The notes beneath the pieces are model-generated. The model was not told the DNA's origin, made no database searches, and saw only the letters and a program-made list of their open reading frames with translations. From G965216695 sp965216695 (lineage in GTDB: Bacteria; Pseudomonadota; Gammaproteobacteria; Pseudomonadales; Azotimanducaceae), in assembly GCA_965216695.1 (NCBI GenBank), contig OZ244212.1, positions 4,216,001-4,280,000 of the forward strand: a DNA stretch of 64,000 bases, read 5' to 3'. Shown here piece after piece: positions 8,046 to 17,383 of the stretch. Within the stretch, counting starts at the first letter, position 1. Each line of letters begins with the position of its first letter. Both the position numbers and the translations under genes were made by a program.

Positions 8046-9683
8046 TCACGCGGCGGCCACCTCCTCAGGTATCGGCGAGAGTGGCGCTGCGGATTCGGGG
8101 TGACCGGCGTGTGTTTTCTGCAGATCTGTCAGTGCGGAGGTGAGAGCCGAATTCGAATTGAACAATCCGCGATTGACGTTCAGTACTGCCGAGATCTCGT
8201 AGGGGTTTACGCGGTCTTCCTTGATGTCGCCGTGAATTCGCGTATGTAAACTTTCGTGTAGTTCGTGCGCTCGAGTGTTGAGTGTGGCGATTGCGGCGTC
8301 ATCGAGCCAGCCGTTCGGTGGCGTTGATGCCTGTACTGCGTCATAGAACCGCTTTTGCATGGTCTGCAGTGCGTCGAACAGGTCTGGATATCGGGACGCG
8401 GTGTCCAGCAGATCGGGAATACTGTCCTTCATCAGTTTTGCGCACACAAGTAGGTTACGCGCGCTGGCGAGCAATCGTTGCAGCTGAAGGCGCTGGTTCT
8501 CGTCGTAGTCGCTTACGTCAAGGTCGAGCGCAAACTCGAGAATCTCGCCTTCGAGTCTTTTAGTGGTCTTGTATTCCGGCAGGAAGGCATCGCGCGCCGT
8601 CTCCAGGTCTTTGTCGGTCTGTGCCGCTGCGATGCTCATGTTCTGGGTGACGACGCGATCGCTAAGCCGCCTGGACTCGGCCAGCAGCGCGGGGATTGCC
8701 GCTTCCGGCAACAGCTGGGCGGACTCGTCCAGGTATTGGTTGGCGTGGCGTCCCTGCGCGAGAAATCTGCGTTCCAGAAACGCCGCGAATCGGCTTACGA
8801 AGGGGACCCAGATCACCACGCCAATCAGATTGAACAGGGAATGGAACGCGACCAGCGTCAACAGCGGATCTTCCATCAACGATGCGATCCGGACCAAAGG
8901 GACCAGTAGAACGAACGCAATCGCATCAGTGACGACGTTGAACAACACGTGGCCGAGTGCAACGCGTTTCTTGTTGGCGCTGCCGTTTATCGCACCAAAC
9001 ACAACCGTGCTGGTGGTGCCTAGATCCGCGCCGATCATTACCGCGGCGGCGGATTGCACGTCGACGACGCCGGCGCTCAACGCACTCAGCGTGACGACCA
9101 TTGCGGCGGAACTCGATTGGACCACGGCGCTGAATACAACACCGAAAAGCAGGAACTGAACGGGGTGTAATCCTGCGAGCAGCTGTGGATCAACGTTGGA
9201 TTCCACGTCGCCCAGCGCTGCTTTCATGTACTGCAGTGCCAGCAGCAACAAGCCGATCCCCATGGTCAGCCGGCCAGAGATCCCGAGGCGACGCTCAGAG
9301 GAAAGGATCCAGGCGAATCCGCCCAAAGCAATCAGCGGCAGCCCCATCGACTCAAGATCCAGTTTGAAACCAATGGTGGCGACGATCCACCCGGTTGCTG
9401 TTGTGCCGAGATTGGCGCCAAAGATGATCAAAAGCGCATTGCGCAACGGCATCACACGTGCGCCAACGAAGGCCAGAACCAGAAGGCCAACGAGCGAACT
9501 CGATTGAAGAATTGCGGTCGCGATGGTGCCGGAGAACACACCCCGCCAACGGGACTGCGTGCTTCGGGTGATGAAGCTCTTGACCCGCGCCCCGGCGAGG
9601 ATCCGAATGGCCTCCTCGATCAGCGACATCGCCAGCAGAAACAAAACCAGCCCGGCGGCCGGCTTCCATAGATCGAACGTCAC
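8046..9683 (-). CDS. Na/Pi cotransporter family protein with PhoU-like tail
   Basis: The 545-residue protein has two inverted membrane repeats of the NptA/YjbB family, each with the QSSS motif (Q60-SSS and Q189-SSS) and a GANLGTT or GADLGTT loop. A soluble C-terminal helical region (about 310-545) resembles PhoU bundles. It should move phosphate with sodium, or export it. Its ATG overlaps the stop of the CbpM gene (ATGA), making it the third gene of a cbpA-cbpM-transporter operon. The link between chaperone genes and a phosphate transporter is unusual and unexplained. Confidence 0.9.
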   Translation of the reverse strand: MTFDLWKPAAGLVLFLLAMSLIEEAIRILAGARVKSFITRSTQSRWRGVFSGTIATAILQSSSLVGLLVLAFVGARVMPLRNALLIIFGANLGTTATGWIVATIGFKLDLESMGLPLIALGGFAWILSSERRLGISGRLTMGIGLLLLALQYMKAALGDVESNVDPQLLAGLHPVQFLLFGVVFSAVVQSSSAAMVVTLSALSAGVVDVQSAAAVMIGADLGTTSTVVFGAINGSANKKRVALGHVLFNVVTDAIAFVLLVPLVRIASLMEDPLLTLVAFHSLFNLIGVVIWVPFVSRFAAFLERRFLAQGRHANQYLDESAQLLPEAAIPALLAESRRLSDRVVTQNMSIAAAQTDKDLETARDAFLPEYKTTKRLEGEILEFALDLDVSDYDENQRLQLQRLLASARNLLVCAKLMKDSIPDLLDTASRYPDLFDALQTMQKRFYDAVQASTPPNGWLDDAAIATLNTRAHELHESLHTRIHGDIKEDRVNPYEISAVLNVNRGLFNSNSALTSALTDLQKTHAGHPESAAPLSPIPEEVAAA

Positions 9684-9934
9684 GGCCTCTCGATCAGTTC
9701 GAGAACGAGGGCAATTCCTGGTGGGTTCACGCCCAGGTCCAGGTGGAGCCGTGCGGCGCGTTTGAGGCGTGCAAGTTGTGTGGCATCCAGCGCCGCGTGC
9801 TCCGTCCCGGGATCGAATACGCCTTCGCTCACCAGCGATTGATAGAACGTATACTCAACGCGGCATAACCGACATGCGTCGCGTACGGAGATGTGCTCTA
9901 CCATTTCGCAGTGCACTTCCAAGCGATCGGCCAT
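9680..9934 (-). CDS. cbpM: CbpM-like chaperone modulator (MerR-like fold)
   Basis: The 84-residue protein matches CbpM in size and features: a leading EMVEHISVRDACRLCRVEYTFYQSLVSEGVF segment resembling a MerR helix-turn-helix, then LARLKRAARLHLDLGVNPPGIALVLELIE. In E. coli CbpM binds the J-domain of CbpA and inhibits it. Here the ATG overlaps the TAA of the CbpA gene (TAATG), so the two are produced together, and the stop overlaps the start of the transporter gene. Confidence 0.85.
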   Translation of the reverse strand: MADRLEVHCEMVEHISVRDACRLCRVEYTFYQSLVSEGVFDPGTEHAALDATQLARLKRAARLHLDLGVNPPGIALVLELIERP

Positions 9935-10878
9935 TATTGACCTCCATGGTTGCGCGAATCTGAAAGCTCCTCATCCGCGCGAGGGTCGTACGTCGACGCC
10001 TCCGCGAGTGCTCTATAGTGCGCCAGTTCTTCCTCGCTGATGCGAGGTGGTACCTGGATGCGAAGCTCAACGTAGTGATGGCCCGGCGGGTCGCCCGGCA
10101 ACCCTCTATGTTTCAAGCGCAGACGCGATCGATCGCGCGAACGTTGGGGTATCGTCAGGGTCACATCACCACCCAGTGTGGGTACCGGCACTTTCGCGCC
10201 CAGTACTGCTTCCCAGGGGGTGACCGGTAGTTCCGAGTAGATATCGTCGCCCTGTACGGTGAATCGTGGATGAGGGACGAGGCGTACGTCCACGTACAGA
10301 TCGCCCCGTTCGTTCGCGCCGGATCGTCCCTGGTTTGGTGCGGCCATACCTTGTCCGCGGAGCCGAAACGATTGACCATCGCGCAAGTGTGGAGGGATTT
10401 TCACCTTCAGGTGGCGTTGGCCGCGGGCGGGGTCGGTAACGTAGATATTCACCGGCTCGCCGCGGTAGAGTTCTTCCAGCGTAACGTTCAATGATGCGTG
10501 CAGATCGGCACCGCGCGTCGTCCCCGCACCGCCACGGTTCCAGATGGTGTCGCCAAACAGGTCGGCGAAATCGTCGAACGAAAATCCATCGGTTCGACCA
10601 GCCGAACTGCCGAACGGATTCCAATCCGGTGGCGGGCGGAATGACTCGCCGGTTTGCCAGCGGTCGCCGAGCGCGTCGTACGCCTCTTTTTTTTCGGGAT
10701 CTTTCAGGACGTCGTACGCTTCCCCCACTTCCTTGAAGCGCGTTTCTGCATCGGCTTCCTTGCTCACATCAGGGTGGTACTTGCGTGCAAGACGCTTGTA
10801 GGCGCGTTTGATCGTGTCGGCGTCCGCATCGCGGTCGACACCAAGAACGCCGTAATAGTCCTTGTATTTCAACGGCAA
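9934..10878 (-). CDS. cbpA: DnaJ-family co-chaperone CbpA-like
   Basis: The 314-residue protein opens with a J-domain (residues 1-70) that carries H35-P-D37, the motif that stimulates DnaK ATPase. A Gly/Phe-rich linker follows (GESFRPPPDWNPFGSSAGR) and then the two-part C-terminal substrate-binding domain (about 125-295). There is no central CxxCxGxG zinc region, which separates CbpA from DnaJ. It is the first gene of a tightly overlapping operon with cbpM and a Na/Pi transporter. It is divergent from the Hsp20 gene. No clear sigma-32 promoter was found between them. Confidence 0.93.
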   Translation of the reverse strand: MPLKYKDYYGVLGVDRDADADTIKRAYKRLARKYHPDVSKEADAETRFKEVGEAYDVLKDPEKKEAYDALGDRWQTGESFRPPPDWNPFGSSAGRTDGFSFDDFADLFGDTIWNRGGAGTTRGADLHASLNVTLEELYRGEPVNIYVTDPARGQRHLKVKIPPHLRDGQSFRLRGQGMAAPNQGRSGANERGDLYVDVRLVPHPRFTVQGDDIYSELPVTPWEAVLGAKVPVPTLGGDVTLTIPQRSRDRSRLRLKHRGLPGDPPGHHYVELRIQVPPRISEEELAHYRALAEASTYDPRADEELSDSRNHGGQ

Positions 10879-11068
10879 GCCTCAGGAACCGATCTTGGTC
10901 GGTCCGCTTCATGAACAACAACGAATAGTATAGACCGGCAGGAGGACAGCTCTGAAGACCTATCGCCCTGCGGGCGTGTTGATCGCGCGATCTTCGGAAA
11001 GTACCGATGTGCTCCTGGTGCCGTTCTGCCTAGCATTGTTTGGTGATGCCGCTTTTCAGGAGTGTGTT

Positions 11069-11533
11069 ATGTCACTTGGAAATCTTGGGGGTGCGCTGGC
11101 TCCGACTGCGTGGTTGAGTGAAGGATGGCGTGCCCTGCGTGATCATGCGCATCACGCGCTCGCGTACTTCAAGCATGACGAAGCCGCGGGGTCGGTGCAC
11201 GATCAGCGCTGGGGTCTGCTCGCTGCCGATATGGTCGAGCACGATGACCGTCTCTCGCTGCGTATCGAGGTGCCGGGGCTGAACAAGGAGCAAATCCGTG
11301 TGGAGGTGCGCGATGCTCGCGTGATTGTGACGGGTACGAAGGACGTCTGTGTGTCGCGCACCGAGGGGTCCCTGCATATCGCAGAACGTGCGTTCGGTAC
11401 GTTCGTTCGCGCAATACCGCTGCCGGTTGATGTCGATGCGGAGCGCACGGAAGCAGCCTACAAGGACGGAGTGCTCGAAATCGATATCCCTAAGGCGCGT
11501 TCGGCGCGATACCGTCAGATAGCGATTCGCTGA
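11069..11533 (+). CDS. Hsp20/alpha-crystallin small heat-shock protein
   Basis: The 154-residue protein has the alpha-crystallin core: ADMVEHDDRLSLRIEVPGLN, then VRDARVIVTGTKD, then FGTFVRAIPLPVDVD and AAYKDGVLEIDIPKA. I chose the ATG at 11069 because AGGAG at 11058-11062 lies at ideal distance; the longer upstream frame lacks support. The usual C-terminal IxI motif is not evident, so its oligomer assembly may differ. It acts as an ATP-independent holdase. It is divergent from the CbpA operon, forming a small protein-quality region. Confidence 0.9.
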   Translation: MSLGNLGGALAPTAWLSEGWRALRDHAHHALAYFKHDEAAGSVHDQRWGLLAADMVEHDDRLSLRIEVPGLNKEQIRVEVRDARVIVTGTKDVCVSRTEGSLHIAERAFGTFVRAIPLPVDVDAERTEAAYKDGVLEIDIPKARSARYRQIAIR

Positions 11534-11555
11534 TTGCCGTATACGCCGGGTGAGT

Positions 11556-13026
11556 TCAAAGGGGCGTCGTTGAGGTTTGCGGTGACTCGGGGTGCTCCAG
11601 TTCCGGTGCCTGTTCGCGCACGCGCAGTAACAGTATGAGGCCGATCACCATCAGCAGCGTCAGTGACGCGAACCCGGCGCGCTGGCTTTCGAAAATGTCG
11701 GTAAACAGGCCCACCATTAACGGCGCGAGGAACGCGGTCACCGTGCCGGACAGAGCGTACAGTCCAAAAAACTGGGTGATTTTCTGTGGGGGAGCGAGGC
11801 GCGTGAGCAGCGTCCTCGATGACGACAATCCTGTTACGAAAAACATCGCAAATATCTGATTTGTAAAAAAAATAAACTAGCTCCGGTAGGGTCTGGAAGT
11901 ACGGGAACGACCATACGGGATCGTTGCTCAGGCCGTCGAACACAAAGAGTATTTCGCCCGGCCGCACCGATACCAGCACGCACAGTATCACCGCACTCAT
12001 CGTGATTGCTGTGGTTAGAGCGCGTTTTGATCCGAGGGCATCGTCGACGATCCCACCGAAGTACGCACCTACCATGGCGGAGAAGCTGGTGCACAAGCCG
12101 AAGATCAGCAATGCAGTGGTATCCCACCCGAAAGTCCCCGAGGCGTACACGCCGCCAAAGGTCATCACACCCACCATGCCGTCGAAGTAGAACATTCGGG
12201 CCAGCAGGTACAGCGCTATGTTGCCGTAGTTGCGAAGCGCAGAGAGCGTGTCGCGCAGTTCCGCCAGACCGCTGCGGATGGCTTGACCCATCGATGTGGT
12301 TGCCCGCTCGCCATCCGGAGTGAACAGAACCATGGGCGCGGTGAGCAGTAACATCCAGATAGCAGCGATGGGCCCGACAGCCCGATCGTGTTCGTGCGAC
12401 GCTTTGTCGAGTCCCAGCCACGGCTCGGTAGGTACGAAGCTCCAGGCACTATCGCCTGGCAGCGAAAAGGCGACGAGGACGAAGATCATCAGCAGCAGTC
12501 CGCCTACGTTACCGAACGCAAAGGCCAGACCCGAAATCAGGCCGACACGATGGTACGGTGCAACGCTCGCCAGCATTGCGTTGTGGAACACCTCGGAGAT
12601 CGTAAAGACGACACCGATCGAAATCAGAAGGGTCAGTGTGGGATAGATTCCCAGGCCCGCGCCCCCGGGTTTGGCATACCACAGGCAGAATGCCCCGGCG
12701 GCCATCAGGGCAACTGTGGACATCACCCAGGGTTTTCTGCGCCCCGTCTTGTCCGCAATCGCGCCGAGTACTGGAGCAAGGGTCGCGAGTATCGCTCCGT
12801 TGATGGCGTTGGTGTATCCCAGCAGGCTCTGACCGCGTACGGGATCGCCAACAACCACGTTGGAGAAGTACGGGTAGAAGATGTAGATGACCACCATGAT
12901 GTAGTAGGGGTCGCGAGCCCCCTGGGCGGCGGCCCAGCTCACGTATCCAAGGGGCGTTGCTGCGGGTGTTCCGGCGAGCGACGCGGGTCGGCTGGAAGGT
13001 TCGACAGCCGTCACAGGTTCGCGCAA
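11556..13026 (-). pseudogene. MFS transporter gene interrupted by a frameshift at an A8/T8 run
   Basis: The first part (13026 to about 11870) encodes a typical MFS/UMF1-like carrier: YVSWAAAQGARDPYYIMVVI, GAIADKTGRRKPWV, and many membrane helices up to LPELVYF. At an eight-base A run (11865-11872 on the plus strand) the frame leaves the family. One frame over, the sequence continues FFTNQIFAMFFVTGLSSSRTLLTRLAPPQ and further helices to a TGA at 11558-11556. Removing one base of the run would restore a protein of about 490 residues. The uninterrupted frame instead yields a tail of hydrophilic nonsense. This may be a real mutation, slippage-tolerant expression, or an assembly error. The start is a TTG at 13026. 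Confidence 0.75.
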
Positions 13027-13069
13027 TTCATCGGCCCCTGTTCCGGCTGTCGATGAGGTTAAGGAAGGG

Positions 13070-15403
13070 TCAGCCGTCTCCGAAGCTGTACGTCAACGAA
13101 GCGTAAAACGTTCGCGGCCGTACGGGTTGGCCGAACGCGAGTCCGAACGTGGCAAATGGCGTAGCCGACTGGTAGTACTCCTCGTCGGTAGCATTGCGCA
13201 ATCCAACGCCAAACTCCCAGTTTCCATCCGCCGACAGATACTTGCCACTCACGTTGAGGTTGCGGTAATCGTCGATCAGCAATTCTTCGATGTTCTCGGC
13301 ACGGGAGTAGTAATCGTCCTTGGTGCTGTAGTCGGCGCGAAACGAGAGACGGGCGCCGTTCGGCAGCGGTACGTCGTATTTCAGCATCAGAGCCAGCGTC
13401 CAGTCGGGCGTGTTCGGCAGATCGTTGTCCTCACTGATTACCACAGTGTTGGAAACCAACACGCCTTCGAGGCTGTCGATTTCGTCATCTAGGAGCCCGA
13501 AGTTTACGGCGATGCTCAGGTTCTCGGTCAGAAGGGCAGACACCTCGAGTTCCAGACCGCTGATCGTTGCATCGCCAAGGTTTGCCTTGGTGGATGATGT
13601 CGCAACAGCATCACTCGACGCGTTGATCTGCATGTCCTCGTAGTCCATCACAAACGCGGTGGCGTTCAGCCGCATTCGGCCGTCGAGCAGCGTGGACTTG
13701 GCGCCGATTTCGTAGTTGGTAACAAACTCGGGATCGTAGTTGGGCAGCGGCGTTGGCACGGCGCCCGTGAAACGGGCCGCGTAGCTGCCGTCACGATACC
13801 CCTCGGAGTAGGTGGCGTAGAGCATCACGTTGTCCCGCGCGTCCCAGGCCAGCGATACCAGGGGTGTAGTTTCCTTTGTTTTCAGCCGACCGAACTGATC
13901 GGACAGTGGGCCCACGCGCCGCCGGGTGAGCAGATTGAAGAACTTTTTGCTTTCCGTGTAGCGTGCGCCAACCGTCAGGGTTAGCGTATCCGTGAAGTCG
14001 AAATTAGCCTGCCCGAACACGGCCTGGCTTTCGTTGTCGATGAAGCGGTCGAGAAACTGGAAAAAGAAGTCGGGCGGGCCGGACAATGGCGGTGCGAACG
14101 AGATCTGGTTGAAGATCGCTTCGTGGCCCTCTTCTTCGAAGTAATAGTAGCCGAGCACGTAGTTGAGTCGGCCGTCGGCGGCATCGCCACTCAATTGTAT
14201 TTCCTGAGACAACTGCTCCTGGTTGTAGGCGTCGTGGTTGTTCGCGAACAGGATGTACGGTGAGAAGTCGAGATCGTTGAACAAGCCGATATCAAACTCC
14301 CGGTAGGACGTGATCGACTTGAGCTCAATCTGTCCGATCTGCCACGTAGCGGTCAGGTTCGCGCCCCAGACTTCGACGTCCTGTTCGGGATCGACCTGGT
14401 TGCCGTCGTTGTCCCGGTACACCGAATTCACTTTGTAGGGGTCGCCCGTGTTCCAAACGGGTCCGTAACAGGCGGTGTTGGTCGCCTGACCTGTTGCACC
14501 CGTGCACGACGCGGGATCGCCGCTGTAGATGGCGTTCCAGAAAAAGGCGAACGGCTGTACGGGCAGACCCAGCGTGATTACGTCGCCGTCAAAGCCTCCA
14601 ATACCGCCGATCGGGGAGATGGCTCCGGGGGTCTCCTCGGCTTTCGAATAATCCGCAGCGAAGTCCAGACTGAAGGTTTCTGTGGGATCGAAGCGTAAAC
14701 GCAATCGCGCTCCCCAGATATCGTCGCTGCCGAGGCGTAGGCCGTCGTGTTGTACGGCCTCCACGTAGCCCTCGCGCTCGCGCATAAAAGCGCTGACCCG
14801 CGCAGAAGCCCGGTCGCCCATCGGAATGTTGAACGTGGCCCGGGATTCGACGAACTCGTCGTCGCCGACCGACAGGTGTACCGACCCGCCGATGTCGGAC
14901 GACGGTGTTTTCGAGATGATGTTGACGGCGCCGCCAATGGTGTTGCGACCGAACAACGTACCCTGGGGTCCGCGCAGCACTTCTATGCGTTCAATGTCGA
15001 TCAGGTCGAACACGCTGCCGATGTTGCGTCCCATGTACACGCCATCGAGATAGATGCCTACCGCCGGATCTTCTACCGGTATGAAGTCGTTCTGCCCCAT
15101 TCCGCGGATGAAGAGTACGGGAGATTTTACGCCGCTTGTGCCGCCAGCGGCTTCGAAGTGCACGTTGGGCACCATCTGACCGATCGCATCGATCTTCATG
15201 CCGCCCTGTTCCAGTATGTCTTCGCCGGTAAGGACCGACACGGCGACCGGAATAGATTGCAGGCTTTCCTCGCGCCGGCGTGCGGTGACGACGATTTCTT
15301 CGAGAATGGGCCGGGCACCGTCGTCTGCGGCGTCGGCGTCGGGGGCGGCGGCTGAAGCGACAACCGCGAAGACAGTGATTAGGATCAAGGTCGACAGATT
15401 CAT
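13070..15403 (-). CDS. TonB-dependent outer-membrane receptor
   Basis: The 777-residue receptor has a signal peptide (MNLSTLILITVFAVVASAAA), a TonB box EEIVVTARRREESLQ, and a plug with VEDPAVGIYLDGVYMGR, IERIEVLRGPQGTLFGRNTIGG. A 22-strand barrel follows, with TPLVSLAWDARDNVMLYATYSEGYRDGS near the end. I chose the ATG at 15403 because AGGAGA lies 9 bases upstream and the signal peptide starts there. The plug resembles receptors for siderophore-like or plant/steroid-derived ligands in oligotrophic marine bacteria, but the ligand cannot be named. It is divergent from an SDR gene, with a palindrome between them. Confidence 0.93.
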   Translation of the reverse strand: MNLSTLILITVFAVVASAAAPDADAADDGARPILEEIVVTARRREESLQSIPVAVSVLTGEDILEQGGMKIDAIGQMVPNVHFEAAGGTSGVKSPVLFIRGMGQNDFIPVEDPAVGIYLDGVYMGRNIGSVFDLIDIERIEVLRGPQGTLFGRNTIGGAVNIISKTPSSDIGGSVHLSVGDDEFVESRATFNIPMGDRASARVSAFMREREGYVEAVQHDGLRLGSDDIWGARLRLRFDPTETFSLDFAADYSKAEETPGAISPIGGIGGFDGDVITLGLPVQPFAFFWNAIYSGDPASCTGATGQATNTACYGPVWNTGDPYKVNSVYRDNDGNQVDPEQDVEVWGANLTATWQIGQIELKSITSYREFDIGLFNDLDFSPYILFANNHDAYNQEQLSQEIQLSGDAADGRLNYVLGYYYFEEEGHEAIFNQISFAPPLSGPPDFFFQFLDRFIDNESQAVFGQANFDFTDTLTLTVGARYTESKKFFNLLTRRRVGPLSDQFGRLKTKETTPLVSLAWDARDNVMLYATYSEGYRDGSYAARFTGAVPTPLPNYDPEFVTNYEIGAKSTLLDGRMRLNATAFVMDYEDMQINASSDAVATSSTKANLGDATISGLELEVSALLTENLSIAVNFGLLDDEIDSLEGVLVSNTVVISEDNDLPNTPDWTLALMLKYDVPLPNGARLSFRADYSTKDDYYSRAENIEELLIDDYRNLNVSGKYLSADGNWEFGVGLRNATDEEYYQSATPFATFGLAFGQPVRPRTFYASLTYSFGDG

Positions 15404-15470
15404 TCCGATCTCTCCTCTCGGATTGAGTGTAGCGATCCGCCTCGGATGGATCGCGTCATCGCTATGATTT

Positions 15471-15488
15471 CTCAATGCGCGTATTGAG
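15471..15488. promoter_or_regulatory. Inverted repeat between divergent TonB receptor and SDR genes
   Basis: CTCAAT at 15471-15476 and ATTGAG at 15483-15488 are perfect inverted arms around GCGCGT, and 16 of 18 positions match the reverse complement. It lies in the 120-base divergent promoter region and may be a TetR-like operator. No regulator gene is adjacent. Confidence 0.4.
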
Positions 15489-15523
15489 TCAACGACGTTG
15501 ACCGAGGTGTAGGAGCAATCGCG

Positions 15524-16690
15524 TTGTCGAAGGCCGACGATTGGGCTCACGGTGCTGCTACGATGTCGTCAGACGCGAGAGCTGGGAGGTGGCACGTGGC
15601 CGATTCGGCGTTGGTGATCGGTGGTACCGGTCCGACGGGACACTACATCGTACGCGGTCTGATCGGCCGCGGATTCCGTGTCGCGATACTGCACACCGGC
15701 CGGCACGAGGTGGACGAGATTCCGGAAGACGTGGAGCACATCCACACGGATCCGTTCGACGAGAGTGCGTTGACCGGCGCAATCGGCAATCGTACGTTCG
15801 ATCTCACGATCGCCACCTACGGTCGCCTACGCCTCACGTGTCGCGTCATGAAAGGTAGAACGGGTCGGTTCTTTTCTGTCGGCGGCGGTCCCGCGTACCG
15901 CGGGTATATGAATGCCGGCGCGCTCTGGCCGCGGGGTATGCGCGTTCCGGTTGCCGAAGACGACCCGAAAACCCGCAGCGAGGCGGAAGACGGCAAGGGG
16001 TATCGAGTGCTCAGGTCGGAGAACGTCGTTTTTGACACGCACCCCGACGCGACCCATTTCCGCTACCCCTATATCTATGGCAAGTATCAGATCGTCCCGC
16101 GGGAGTGGTCTATCGTTCGCCGCATTATCGACGGGCGAACAGCGATTGCGCTGCCCGATGGGGGTCTGTCGCTGAACCATTTCGGGGGTGCCTGCAACAT
16201 GGCGCATGCGGTGTTACTGGCGGTCGATCGTCCCGATGTCGCGAAGGGACAGATCTACAACTGCGGGGACGACAAGGTGCTGAGCCTGCGTCAGGTTGTG
16301 GAGGTCGTCGCGCGAGCGCTGGACCATGACTGGGAACTCGTGAACATGCCCTATGAGTGGGCCGTGCACGCCCGGCCGATGATCGGACAACCCTGGACCG
16401 ACCATCGGGTGTTCGATATCAGTAAGATACGGGTCGAACTCGGATATCGCGACGTGGTTGATCCGGTGGACGGGCTCTCTGCCGCCGCGTTGTGGCTTGC
16501 GACCAATCCTCTGGACGCCCGCGGCGAGGCGTTGCTTCAAGATCCGTTCGACTATGCCGCGGAGGATCGGGTGCTGGCGCTTTGGCGTGAACGTTTCAAT
16601 GTCGACGTGGAAGAATTCTTTGTCACCGCGCCCGGGTACACTGCGAGCTACAGCGGACCGGGCGGCAGTCAGCGCAAAGCCAGGTGGTAA
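15524..16690 (+). CDS. NAD-dependent epimerase/dehydratase-like SDR (atypical)
   Basis: The 388-residue protein has the nucleotide-binding motif G33-G-T-G-P-T-G39 and an extended-SDR layout: LIIGxxG opening, YIYGKYQIVPRE, and GQIYNCGDDKVLSLRQVVE. The usual YxxxK catalytic pair is not evident; GYRVLRSE lies at its place. It may therefore bind a nucleotide without classical activity. The TTG start has AGGAG at 15511-15515. It begins a run of small-molecule genes after the TonB receptor and overlaps the convergent NTF2-like gene by 22 bases. Confidence 0.8.
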   Translation: MSKADDWAHGAATMSSDARAGRWHVADSALVIGGTGPTGHYIVRGLIGRGFRVAILHTGRHEVDEIPEDVEHIHTDPFDESALTGAIGNRTFDLTIATYGRLRLTCRVMKGRTGRFFSVGGGPAYRGYMNAGALWPRGMRVPVAEDDPKTRSEAEDGKGYRVLRSENVVFDTHPDATHFRYPYIYGKYQIVPREWSIVRRIIDGRTAIALPDGGLSLNHFGGACNMAHAVLLAVDRPDVAKGQIYNCGDDKVLSLRQVVEVVARALDHDWELVNMPYEWAVHARPMIGQPWTDHRVFDISKIRVELGYRDVVDPVDGLSAAALWLATNPLDARGEALLQDPFDYAAEDRVLALWRERFNVDVEEFFVTAPGYTASYSGPGGSQRKARW

Positions 16691-17241
16691 TCTGGCAGCG
16701 CGTCGCTGGAGATGGGCTTCAACGTGGTCATCGGACTCTGGCCGAAGTAGATGTCTTCGCCCACAAGCTTGCCGTCGGGGTCACCCGGCCAGATCGTGAC
16801 GAGCTGTGCGTCGCTCATCCACAGCGCGCTTGATGTGACCGGTTTGCCGTCCACATCGGAAACGCCCATCGCTGCGAGACCGTCTTTCGTGTAAATCTGC
16901 TTCACCCGACCGTCAGTTACGACATAGTTTTCGTCCGCCACGATACGTTCCACGACGACTTCGAATTGATGACCTCCGGCAGCCATCATCCCCTCGTAGA
17001 AACCGCGCACCGCATCCCACCCCTGTATCACCATCGGCTCGCCGTTGCCCCAGAAGTGATAGATCGGTTCCGCGGTGAGCGTATTCATCAACGCGTCGAG
17101 TTGGCCCTTGATCTCGTATTCCATGTGATCACGGACGCCCTGAAGTAGGGTCCTGATGCGCGGGTTGGTCTCGGAGGCAGCCGCGCGTTCGAGCGGATCC
17201 CAGCTGTTGTAGGGTTCGATGGCGAGTTGGGGTTGAGCCAT
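16669..17241 (-). CDS. NTF2/SnoaL-like fold protein
   Basis: The 190-residue protein reads as an NTF2-like alpha+beta cone. Helices precede LMNTLTAEPIYHFWGNGEPMVIQGWDAVRGFYEGMMAAGG, followed by strands VVVERIVADENYVVTDGRVKQIYT. Such proteins are hydrolases, isomerases or dehydratases of small lipophilic molecules, or have unknown roles. It is convergent with the SDR gene (22-base overlap) and divergent from the second SnoaL-like gene. The position within a ring-compound catabolic set suggests a steroid- or terpenoid-related role, but this is inference. Confidence 0.7.
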   Translation of the reverse strand: MAQPQLAIEPYNSWDPLERAAASETNPRIRTLLQGVRDHMEYEIKGQLDALMNTLTAEPIYHFWGNGEPMVIQGWDAVRGFYEGMMAAGGHQFEVVVERIVADENYVVTDGRVKQIYTKDGLAAMGVSDVDGKPVTSSALWMSDAQLVTIWPGDPDGKLVGEDIYFGQSPMTTLKPISSDALPDYHLALR

Positions 17242-17383
17242 TAGACTCTCCGGTGCGAAACGGTAGCGCTACTTTAGCAAGCACGCGCGCGGGCGTCGTG
17301 TTGGATCTGGTGTTCGTGCGCGGCCTGTTCGCTCGTCAACCGGCGGTTCATAATGGAGAACGTCAGAACAACGGGGAAAGGGC

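Noticed and set aside
11515..11855. Last part of the long MFS frame as a real protein end
   Set aside because: After the A8 run the sequence turns into proline-, arginine- and threonine-rich nonsense, while the neighbouring frame continues the transporter.
16669..16690. Overlapping convergent gene ends (also at 6026-6040 and 46720-46740)
   Set aside because: Overlaps of 15-22 bases between convergent genes are common in dense genomes and need no special explanation.
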